Source: SZUA-36 sp963749115 (GTDB lineage: Bacteria > Pseudomonadota > Gammaproteobacteria > Xanthomonadales > SZUA-36). From it: a stretch of 64,000 nucleotides of DNA. A program made the position numbers and the translations under genes. The stretch lies in assembly GCA_963749115.1 (NCBI GenBank), contig CAVVLP010000002.1:310001-374000 (forward strand), in the 5' to 3' direction. How positions within the stretch are numbered: the stretch's first letter is position 1; each line of letters opens with the position of its first letter. Shown here in pieces: positions 51,256 through 59,813 of this stretch. The notes under the pieces were generated by a model. That model was not told the DNA's origin, did no database searches, and worked only from the letters and a program-made list of their open reading frames with translations.

Positions 51256-51594
51256 ATGCCAACACTCATCAATAATATTCAACTTGATCGATTCCGCGAT
51301 CAACCATTGTTACTGCAACGCCTGATCGAGATTTACCTGGACAGTACACCCAAAAACATTTGCAGTATCGAAGCGGGTATTGAAAGTGAAAATCTGGAAC
51401 AGATTGCCTTCCACGCGCACTCTCTGAAAGGATCGTCAGTTGAGTTTGGCGCTGAACACCTGGCGGAACTCTGTCAGCAGCTCCAGGCGGTGGCAGAAGC
51501 TGCAGATATGGCGTCAACGGAGAAACTGGTTGAGGTTCTGATACCTTGCTACAAGGAGACTTGCTCAGAATTGCTGGCACTGGAGATCGACTGA
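51256..51594 (+). CDS. Stand-alone Hpt phosphotransfer protein
   Basis: 112 residues, helical bundle. The phospho-accepting His is in AFHAHSLKGSSVEFGAEHLA, the Hpt consensus HxxKGxS. It starts 38 bases after the propeller kinase and presumably shuttles phosphate between that kinase's receiver and a response regulator. Confidence 0.92.
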   Translation: MPTLINNIQLDRFRDQPLLLQRLIEIYLDSTPKNICSIEAGIESENLEQIAFHAHSLKGSSVEFGAEHLAELCQQLQAVAEAADMASTEKLVEVLIPCYKETCSELLALEID

Positions 51595-51649
51595 TGCGGA
51601 ATGACGATGTCGGAATTAACCCCTTGAAAAAAAGCTATTTGCCCGTCAA

Positions 51650-54116
51650 TTAATGCTCAAAGGAGAGGTGTCTCTTCAGAATCGGCATTAACCGGTCCAT
51701 GTCTATCGGTTTGGTCAGGTAATCTTCGATTCCAAGCGAACTTGCCTTTTGCCGTTGAGCGGTCAATACGTCTGCCGATAGCACTACGATAGGTACTTCC
51801 TGGCATTCGGGATTTTCGCGGATTTTCGTTGCGGTTTGAAATCCATCCATTACCGGCATATGCAGGTCCAATAAGATCAGGTCAGGGTGCAGTTCCAGGG
51901 TTTTTTGTACTCCGATAAAACCATTCTCCGCTATATGAACGGTGATACCCAGGTTTTCAAGTATGGCCCGTATCATCTCCTGGTTTATCAGGTTATCTTC
52001 TATAACCAACACACAATTCCCGGAACCGAAGACGACATCCGGTTTATCGTCGGCAGGACCCGTTTCTTGCGATTCTTCGCACGCAATATAGGGAATTTGT
52101 ACGGTGATGCAGCAGCCTTCATCTTCAGCACTTTCTATTCCGATTTCACCGTCCATTAATTCAACGATCTGTTTTGTAATGGTCAGCCCCAGGCCCGAGC
52201 CTCCGAACTTTCTGGTTGTACTGCCGTCGGCTTGTACAAAGCCCTCAAATATCGCCTCCTGTCTGTGGATCGGAACACCGATTCCCTCGTCCCTCACGGT
52301 AAAAACCAAGCTTTCCCCTTCCAACCTGGTCTGAACGTTTACCGCCTTCCCGGCCGGTGTAAATTTAATCGCATTGACTATCAGGTTCATCAACACCTGG
52401 GTGAGTCGTGTACCGTCAGTAACCGCCAATAGTGGTGTGCCCGGGAGAATATCCAGGTCAAAAGCAATATGTTTTTCCTGCGCCTGCACGGTGTTCACTT
52501 CGAACACGTGTTGAACCAGTTTATGCAAATTTATTTGTTCATAAGACAACTTCATTTTCCCGACTTCAATTTTTGAAAGATCCAGTGTGTTATTCACCAG
52601 TTCCAGCAGGCCCATTCCACTGGTCCTGATGTAGTTCAGGTATTTTTTCGACTCTGCCGATAAATTGAACTGCCCCTTATTGTTCAACAATATCTGGCTA
52701 AATCCAATGACTGAATTCAGCGGTGTGCGAATCTCGTGACTCATATTCGCGAGAAATTCCGTTTTGGTGTTGTTCGCAGCCTCGGCAGCTTCTTTAGCCT
52801 CGCTCAATTCCCGGGTTCTTTCTGACACCAGTTGAGTCAGGTTTTTCTGAAATTCCCGAAGCTCCGTGTTTGCAATCATCAGTTTTCCGGTGCTGTCCTC
52901 ACTGCGTTTCCGAATGACGTTGATGTGATCCGCCAGTCCGAATGAAAGCAATAACACCTGGAACACCGAGGTCATTTCAAGAAGACTGCCAAACGGAGCG
53001 TTTACTGTCAGGATTCCAGATGCGCTCAGAGCGGTGAAGATCATTGCAATCAGAAAGGGTGTAAATGCGGCTAAAACAAATCTTGCGGGGCGCGAGCCCT
53101 TCAATACGCATTGAATAATGGTTGCAAGCGCGATAATGGGACAAATAACGGCCAGGACGATGCCAAACTTGATGCTGAGCGAAAAATCTAACACCAGGGC
53201 CGAAATCATCAGAAGCACCGACAGGATCAACGACGCGGTCAAGGCCTTATCCAGCTTGGGCGACAATTCCCTGCTATTCATGAAGTTTTGCGCGAACATA
53301 AAACCCCAGAAGATACCAGCGCCGATCAAAAAAGGAATCGATTGGTTAGCCCACAGCGGGAAACCCGGCCATAGTCTCTCAAATGCAAATCCATTCAGCG
53401 ACATTTGAAGCAGCATGAAGGACACAACATAAGAAACGTAGAACAAATAGCTTTTTTTTCTAATGCTGAAGATATATCAACAGATTGTATATTGCCATCG
53501 CCAACATCAATCCGTAATACGTACCGGATATGAGTTTGTCATTGCTTACATGTTGAATGAAGTCAACTGAATTCCATAGTCTCAGTAACAGCCGCATGGA
53601 GCCTTTTGATTCAATTCTCATGTAGAGCGTTGCATGATCATCTGGCGGTAACTTGAAAACGAAATTCCTGTAAATGATATCGCGGTGTGAAAAAGGCAGT
53701 TTGTCGCCCGATTCCCTGGTGGTTACCCGGCCGTCGGCGGAGAATATGAAAAGCTTGATATGGTCGATCAGAGGATAAGCAACTTCCAGCAGCAAATGGT
53801 CTTTTCCAGGGTTCGGGTTTTGTATACTGGCCCGAACCCAGTAAGCCGATTTCGAAAAGCCAAAATTTGGAACATCAACGTTGCTCTTGATGAATTGAGA
53901 CGATATCTCAGGCGAGGTTACGTCTTCAATGCTCCAATTGCCTTGTTTGTCTTCCAGGATATCGAGATAGCGCCCGATGGGATAATTGCCGGCATCATCC
54001 GGCAAGATGAGTGTCTCATTGGCAAAAAGAGCAGGCGGGCACAGCATGAGAATCATGAGTAATCCCAATTGGCTGCATATCAGCCAAAAAACATCCCTGT
54101 TTGTCTTGACGCCCAT
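51650..54116 (-). CDS. 7TMR-DISM hybrid histidine kinase (one indel)
   Basis: The N-terminal part (53460-54116) has a signal peptide (GLLMILMLCPPALFA) and a 7TMR-DISMED2 extracellular domain (FGFSKSAYWVRASIQNPNPG, LLEVAYPLIDHIKLFIFSAD). The frame change near 53463, next to a run of eight A, joins it to seven helices (SYLFYVSYVVSFMLLQMSLN onward), HisKA (LANMSHEIRTPLNSVIGFSQ), HATPase (GGSGLGLTITKQIVELMDGE) and a C-terminal receiver (VIEDNLINQEMIRAIL, DLILLDLHMPVMDGFQTATK). It converges with the Hpt gene. Confidence 0.92.
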
Positions 54117-54301
54117 ATTACTTCTGACTGCTTCCCTACAAAGTGCGTGATGTATCCGGTTGGACCATACACACGCTGCAAACCCGGTGCATTCTTATTT
54201 CCCTGTCATCAAAGATAGGCTGAAGTGTGAGTGCCATCATTCCATTAATCAAGTGCTCTTGAGATTCTCACAATGAAACCCCCGGCATCACGTACACCTG
54301 T

Positions 54302-54937
54302 TCAGGATGCGAGCCCATGCTTGAAGGCATATTGAATCAACTCCGAGTTGCTCTTGACACCGAGGTCTTCCATCATTTGGTACTTGTGAAAAGCAACCGT
54401 TCTTGGCGTGATAAACAGAACCGATGCGACCTCTTTCATGGTTTTGCCCTCTGCAAGTAGCTGCAATACTTCCCGCTGGCGCAATGTCAATTGCCCATGC
54501 ACCTTCTCACCGTCGGGATTCTTCATGAAAGAACCGATCATGCCCTGCGTGAGCTGAGGTGATACATAACTGTCTCCGCGGAGGACCGCATCGATGGCCT
54601 GGAATAGTTCGGAAGCTGCAGAATTTTTCAGGAGATAGCCCTTGGCCCCGATTTTGAACGCTTCTGTGACCATATCCGGTTCGCCGTTCATCGTGAGAAA
54701 CACGATCCTGGCTTCCGGCAGCACTTTCTTGAGTTTTTCCGCGGCATCGAAGCCGTTCAGATTGGGCATGGAGATATCCAGCACAACAACGTCCGGCTCA
54801 AGTTTTGAGACCTTCGCCAGCATCTCCCGGCCATCGGTGGCGGTGCCTACAATTTCATATTTGGGTTCCAGGAGAGTGCGGAACGCCTCTAAAAGAAGGC
54901 AATGGTCATCGGCGAGAAAAATGCGTGGACGTTTCAT
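54302..54937 (-). CDS. NarL/FixJ-type response regulator, copy 2 (right border of array, inverted)
   Basis: 211 residues; differs from the 34993 protein at roughly 20 positions, mostly conservative (for example FCTL to FRTL, and the tail). Phospho-acceptor Asp in DVVVLDISMPNLNGFDAA. The helix-turn-helix (MKEVASVLFITPRTVAFHKY) is identical in the recognition region, so both copies should bind the same DNA sites. The upstream 56 bases are also conserved. Confidence 0.94.
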   Translation of the reverse strand: MKRPRIFLADDHCLLLEAFRTLLEPKYEIVGTATDGREMLAKVSKLEPDVVVLDISMPNLNGFDAAEKLKKVLPEARIVFLTMNGEPDMVTEAFKIGAKGYLLKNSAASELFQAIDAVLRGDSYVSPQLTQGMIGSFMKNPDGEKVHGQLTLRQREVLQLLAEGKTMKEVASVLFITPRTVAFHKYQMMEDLGVKSNSELIQYAFKHGLAS

Positions 54938-55658
54938 TTGCTAACCCCTCTCTGGTGTTTAACCGGCCCCGTTATGATTCATTGCAGCAACTTCTTCCTG
55001 TATGGGGGGTTTAGTATACTAGCCAAAATGATACCGAAGCCTTGAATGAGCTCACAGTCAGGATTGTTTACCAAATCCTGAACCTGCCCAAGGCCAGCTG
55101 TCAAAATATCCCCGTTTAACATCTTTTAGATCTTGATTTTTTTCTGAATCGTTCCAACTGGAAGAAATCGGCGGTCTTGAGAAACTGAGGCACACGCTGA
55201 AATTTGATCTGCGACCTGGCAAAAATAATTCAAACACGTTAACAGCAGCAAAACCTCAGCTTTCAAGACATCCCTGCCCTGTATCATCCGAAGCATCCTT
55301 GCAGCAGATCGTTGTACTACGACCATATGATGTATGAAGTCGGTGTACTGGGGGACTGTCACAATTACTAGTCTTTTAACGGATAAATACCAGAATTGCC
55401 AATCGATGCATGTTGTGCCATGTTCAACAAATTCAGCGCGGGCCACAACTTATACAAGGACATTTGAGGGGACGCAAGCAGGTTAACCGGTTTCGAAGAG
55501 ACCCGAAGCCGGTTAGCTTACCTTGGTTCTCATATGTAAAATAGATGCTGGAAGTTTAAGCCAATTTAACTTACTGACATTTCATCTTCTATGACGGACG
55601 CGAATTGATGATTTCGCTCCCTTCATAACCGATTGAAAAACATTACGAGTATTGAAAA
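54938..55658. promoter_or_regulatory. Divergent intergenic region with array-type leader on the minus strand and a hairpin on the plus strand
   Basis: On the minus strand, bases 55320 downwards read TACAACGATCTGCTGCAAGG, then ATGCTTCGGATGATACAGGG, matching the peptidase leaders at 35741 and 36811. Here it precedes response regulator copy 2 (by about 350 bases). On the plus strand, 55484-55515 is a 12-bp hairpin (TAACCGGTTTCG / CGAAGCCGGTTA with one G-U pair) upstream of the REC-Hpt gene. No protein gene is convincing here. Confidence 0.5.
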
Positions 55659-56441
55659 ATGTGTAATCGTTCAAAGCAGTCATCTGAAACTAACCAAGTC
55701 CGCATTCTCGTTGTGGAGGACAGTGCCCCTAATCAACTGGTGGAATGTGCGATCCTGGAGTCCGCTGGCTACAAGGCTGAAATGGTAAGCGATGGCAGGG
55801 CTGCAATTGAGGCCCTGGAGTCGAGTCCTTTCGACCTGGTGTTGATGGACTGCTCCATGCCGGTTATGGATGGTTTCACGGCCACCCGTTCGATCCGCGC
55901 CCCTGGCTCCCGGGTTATCGACCGGACTGTTCCTATCATTGCGTTAACCGCGTTGTCGATGGATGAAGACGTGCAAAAGTGCCTGCAAGCAGGGATGGAT
56001 GACTACGTCAAAAAGCCTGTGGACCCAGCGAAACTCATAGGAATGATCGAGCAATACGTGAAGAGAGTTCCCAACAGGAAACCCGTGATCGCTGACGGTA
56101 ACCTGAGCGAAGATGCACGTCGTGCCGGCTCGGAGTTGAACCCCGATCTTCTGGATAACGTTATTGAAATGTTCTTTAAAGAGATCCCGAATCAGATTAC
56201 CGATCTGCAGGCGGCCATCGAGAGTGGGGATTGCAAAAAACTTGGGACCATCAGCCACAAGTTACGCGGTTCATCTGAACTCATTGGCGCAAGGTCGATA
56301 TCAGACCTTGCCTGCGCTATCGAAAAAGCAACCCGACAAGATGAATTCGAACGGGTACTTGTCCTTGCGCCGAAACTTCTGGTGGAACTGCAGAGATTGC
56401 TGGCCGAATTGGCAGGGACCGAACCTGAAGTCATGCAATAA
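55659..56441 (+). CDS. Response regulator with receiver and Hpt domains
   Basis: 260 residues. Receiver (RILVVEDSAPNQLVECAILE, LVLMDCSMPVMDGFTATRSI, AGMDDYVKKPVDP) followed by a C-terminal Hpt domain with phospho-His in LGTISHKLRGSSELIGARSI. No DNA-binding domain, so it acts as a relay component, probably passing phosphate toward the NarL-type regulators (inference). Confidence 0.92.
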   Translation: MCNRSKQSSETNQVRILVVEDSAPNQLVECAILESAGYKAEMVSDGRAAIEALESSPFDLVLMDCSMPVMDGFTATRSIRAPGSRVIDRTVPIIALTALSMDEDVQKCLQAGMDDYVKKPVDPAKLIGMIEQYVKRVPNRKPVIADGNLSEDARRAGSELNPDLLDNVIEMFFKEIPNQITDLQAAIESGDCKKLGTISHKLRGSSELIGARSISDLACAIEKATRQDEFERVLVLAPKLLVELQRLLAELAGTEPEVMQ

Positions 56442-56462
56442 AAAAACATGCTCAAGCTTTTC

Positions 56463-56850
56463 GTATGTTTGTCACTTTTGTTGATTTACTGTCTGTTTTC
56501 TGTATAAAAACTGTCAACACTTACAGTGTTACGACAGTCCGCTTTTGCAGATCATATACCTACCGATTTAACAAACCTGAAGGGCAAAAAATCAGGGAAG
56601 CAACTCAAGCACCTGTATGTTGTTTGAGCAAATAGGAAGAGACCCAGGCACAAGGAAGGTGTTTGGGGAAAAAGGAATAGACCCAGGCAAGGACGTTGCC
56701 TGAGGAACAGGGAAGTACAGCAGGGAGGCAGGGAAGCAGGGAAGCACTGGCAAAAACGCCTCTGATGTTCTAACCCAATCCTACGGCCGGCACCCAACTG
56801 GCTGTAGGATTTCAATGTCAATGAATCAATAACGCCTCGATAGCTTGTAT
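56463..56850 (+). ncRNA. Candidate structured RNA / dispersed repeat with tandem hairpins, copy 2
   Basis: Shares the 5' block and 3' block of the 20398 region. The three hairpins start at 56604, 56643 and 56682 (39-base period). The stems differ from copy 1 but still pair: CTCAAGCA/TGTTTGAG, CCCAGGCAC/GTGTTTGGG and CCCAGGCAA/TTGCCTGAG. Several pairs are G-U when read on the + strand, which would be A-C mismatches on the other strand. A 56-codon frame (VDLLSVFCIKTVNTYSV) crosses the 5' block in both copies; coding status unproven. From 56850 to 57113 nothing else recognised. Confidence 0.5.
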
Positions 56851-57113
56851 CACTGAAAGGACAGTGCTGCCGGCGCGCAAATAAAAGTATCCACTAGCGA
56901 TAAAAGACAGCACGGACAACCTAAGGGTACCCGACCTGGGGTGCTTACATTGTGCGTCACTGTCGAGCGCATCATGCAAGCCCGGTAGAATTTGGCAAGT
57001 TCAGCGCCTATCCTTAACCTAGAGGATAAGTTTGGACGAGTTCCAGTTTTTTTTTACGGATTGCTGGTTTAGCAGCTTGCGAAAGCAGGTCTTATGTCCG
57101 GCAGGGAGCACAA

Positions 57114-58058
57114 ATGACAAAATTCAACACACTACTACTGTTTGTCGCACTGATGATCAGTGGCTGCGTTTCCACCTCCCAGCCAATCTCACCCGATTCT
57201 TTGAACCATTATCGTGACACCCTGGTAGATCTGAACGTCAAGTCGATCCAGGCAATAACGGTTGAATACGAGTGGAATTACCGTAACTTCAAAGAACGCA
57301 TCAAGATGCAGGATCAAACCGATCCGAACCCTCTCACGCTGCGTTTTTGTGGCGGAAGATACGAGTGGAGGTGGGGTGATTGCGATGCCGATCAATCGAA
57401 AATACCCGCCTTTAATGTCATAGCCCAATCCAGGGTGGAACTGGCAAAAATCAACCAGGCAATGATTGATTATGCGAACTTTTTGATCCAGTTCAGTACT
57501 GCCAACGAAGGTTCAAAGGCAAATCTTGATGCGGCAGCCAAGAAAATCGGGGTGGCCACCAAGTCCATATCATCCCAATTTGGAGTCGACCTGAATGAAG
57601 CCAAGGTTGGTGCCTTTGCAAGCATGGGTGTCAGTGTTGTGCAGCAACTTCTGGCAAAAAAACAACGCGAAGGGATGGCCGCGGTGATGGCGGACTTTCA
57701 ACCGGGTATTCAGTATTTCGCCAATCTTGGTTCGCAGGCCATGGCCATTTCAGCGGCTGGCATCAAGGATGAATATAACAAGGAAAACAAAAAAACTGCA
57801 CGGGCAATCGCTATTGAAAGTGATGGCTCAAAACGATTGGGCCTGGTCGAAAAGCTGCTGGAGTTGAACGAGCAGACCAGCGCTCAGCTGGATTCACTCA
57901 GCGTCCTCAGTGCCGCCTACGAATCCCTTCCAAATGCCCACGAAGAGTTGATGGCAGCACTTCAGTCAGGACAGAAGGCAAGCCTGGCGGAACTGGTAGG
58001 TCATATTGAGATGATCAGTGGCATTGCCAGGACTTTCAAGGAATCTGACCCCGAATAG
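57114..58058 (+). CDS. Lipoprotein, first gene of the C11-CHAT operon
   Basis: 314 residues. Lipobox LMISGC at the end of a short signal peptide. The mature protein is largely helical, with VELAKINQAMIDYANFLIQF, KIGVATKSISSQFGVDLNEA and GLVEKLLELNEQTSAQLDSL; two cysteines lie in FCGGRYEWRWGDCDAD. No family recognised. Probably anchored in the outer or inner membrane facing the periplasm. The next gene follows after 9 bases with ribosome site AGGAGAA. Confidence 0.72.
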   Translation: MTKFNTLLLFVALMISGCVSTSQPISPDSLNHYRDTLVDLNVKSIQAITVEYEWNYRNFKERIKMQDQTDPNPLTLRFCGGRYEWRWGDCDADQSKIPAFNVIAQSRVELAKINQAMIDYANFLIQFSTANEGSKANLDAAAKKIGVATKSISSQFGVDLNEAKVGAFASMGVSVVQQLLAKKQREGMAAVMADFQPGIQYFANLGSQAMAISAAGIKDEYNKENKKTARAIAIESDGSKRLGLVEKLLELNEQTSAQLDSLSVLSAAYESLPNAHEELMAALQSGQKASLAELVGHIEMISGIARTFKESDPE

Positions 58059-58067
58059 GAGAAGCTG

Positions 58068-58409
58068 ATGACACAAGATGAAAAAATTGAACTGGTTAAT
58101 TTCCTGATCTTTATGAGGGGGAAGCTGCAGAGCCTGGCCATAAAGCTCTTGCTGCTGGGTGAAGATCCGACAAAGGTCGATGAAGCCGAAGAAGAACTGG
58201 CGAAAAAAATTACGCTGCTACGCGTCAACCTGATGAAACACTGGCAGGGAGATGCAGCCAAATTGCTGGCGGAACTCAAGCAATCAAATGAAAAGGCGCA
58301 AAGGCACCTCAGGGAACTAGAGGATTCCCAGGACCGGGCCGGCAAGCTGGCCAACATCCTTGGATTAATAGACCGGGGCTTGTCAGCAGTGGCCGGATTG
58401 GTGCTTTAG
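58068..58409 (+). CDS. Small helical protein of unknown function
   Basis: 113 residues, no signal peptide. Predicted almost entirely helical with coiled-coil character (AEEELAKKITLLRVNLMKHW, LAELKQSNEKAQRHLRELED). The C-terminal 20 residues (LGLIDRGLSAVAGLVL) are hydrophobic/amphipathic and could associate with a membrane. Not recognised. Its position before two caspase-fold genes makes it a candidate regulator or substrate (inference). Confidence 0.65.
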   Translation: MTQDEKIELVNFLIFMRGKLQSLAIKLLLLGEDPTKVDEAEEELAKKITLLRVNLMKHWQGDAAKLLAELKQSNEKAQRHLRELEDSQDRAGKLANILGLIDRGLSAVAGLVL

Positions 58410-58451
58410 TAATAACCGCTTCGAGCAGAAACACGTTGAGGGAGTGATGAG

Positions 58452-59716
58452 ATGAGTTTCACATTTACCGTATCGCGTGGTTTTTGATCACATGGGTAAA
58501 CGAGCCGATTGGACTTTTATGGTGTACATGGCCGGCGACAACAACCTGTCGACGGCCGGTGATGCCGATCTCAAGGAGATGCGACAGGTAGGATCCAATG
58601 ACCGGGTCAACGTACTGGTTGAATTCGACAATGCCGGAAACCACGGTACGCGCCGGATTCGCGTCACAAAGGACGGCATCGGCGAGGACGTTGAGTCACT
58701 GGGTGAAACCGATTCGGGAAGTCCCGAGGTATTGTCCGGTTTCATATCATGGGCTGCCGAAAACTACCCTGCAGACCGCTACGCACTGATCCTCTGGAAC
58801 CATGGTGGCGGTTGGGAACCCACCGAGGTTGACCGAATTGCCCGCTCCGTAGCCTCCCCGGGCTACAACGGCCGCGAAGTTGCCGAACGCGCATCAAGCC
58901 CGTTGGGTCGAGTGCTGTTCCGCTCCTCCTGGCAAAAGATTTTTAGCCTCTCCAGCCCCACGGAGCGTGCAATCTGCTCAGACGACGGCTCCGGTCATTC
59001 GCTTGATACCATTGAATTGGGAAAAGTGATTGCGGCTGGCGCGGAAACCATCGGCCAGCCATTCGACCTGTTGGGTATGGACGCCTGTCTGATGAGCAAT
59101 CTTGAGGTGGCTTACCAGCTACGCGATCATGTTTGCTACCTGGTAGCCTCCGAGGAGAACGAACCCGGCGAAGGTTGGCCCTACGAACGAATACTCCGCC
59201 GGCTGGTAGCCGATCCCGCTACGGCGACCGCAGATTTTGCAGGTGGCATCGTGGCCGATTACATCGGTTGGTACAGGAAGGGCGAGATCGTCACGCAGAC
59301 GGCGATGGATCTGAGCCACCTGCCTGACCATGACAGGACCGCTCGATGAATTTGCCGGCCGGCTGACCGCTGTCATGGCCCAGGTATACACGGACATCTG
59401 GAAGGCTCAGCGTAAAGCCACGAAATTCTGGCACAACACACTGTGGGACCTTGGTCATTTCTGCCGGGAATTCGGTCAGATCAGCCAGGTTGCCGACCTC
59501 GGTGGCGCTGCCCGGGACGTCTGGGCGGCGCTCGAACCAGGTGACGGACGTTTCCTGGTTGCCGAGTCGCACCATGGCGATAAAGTGCAGCAATGTCGCG
59601 GGGTCACTATCTACCTGGTACCGCCCATTACCGAAATTTCCCGCTACTATCGCGATCTCGACTTTTCCCGAAACCACGCCTGGACCACGATGCTGGAGAG
59701 CTATCATGCTGTGTAA
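58452..59716 (+). CDS. Clostripain-family (C11) cysteine peptidase (indels)
   Basis: ATG at 58452 follows GAGGGAG but needs an indel in a T5 run near 58480 to join KRADWTFMVYMAGDNNLSTA. The caspase-like fold is shown by the catalytic His in ALILWNHGGGWEP (58801) and catalytic Cys in LLGMDACLMSNLEVAYQL (59086). ASEENEPGEGWPYERILRRL follows. A second frame change near 59335 leads to LDEFAGRLTAVMAQVYTDIW and the end. C11 enzymes cut after basic residues and often self-activate. No signal peptide is visible, so probably cytoplasmic. Confidence 0.87.
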
Positions 59717-59813
59717 TCCGGGCGCTTGTAGTTATACCCCTTGGTTTGCCCTGATCGAGACAGGTTTACCCGGCTCGGGTGGAGCAAAAAGTGAAGAGTG
59801 AGACCATGGCATC

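Noticed and set aside
53452..53466. Phase-variable homopolymer in the 7TMR-DISM kinase
   Set aside because: The run of eight A is after the stop in the first frame; the indel needed lies in the CATTAG just before it, so slippage of the run would not restore the frame. Sequencing error is simpler.
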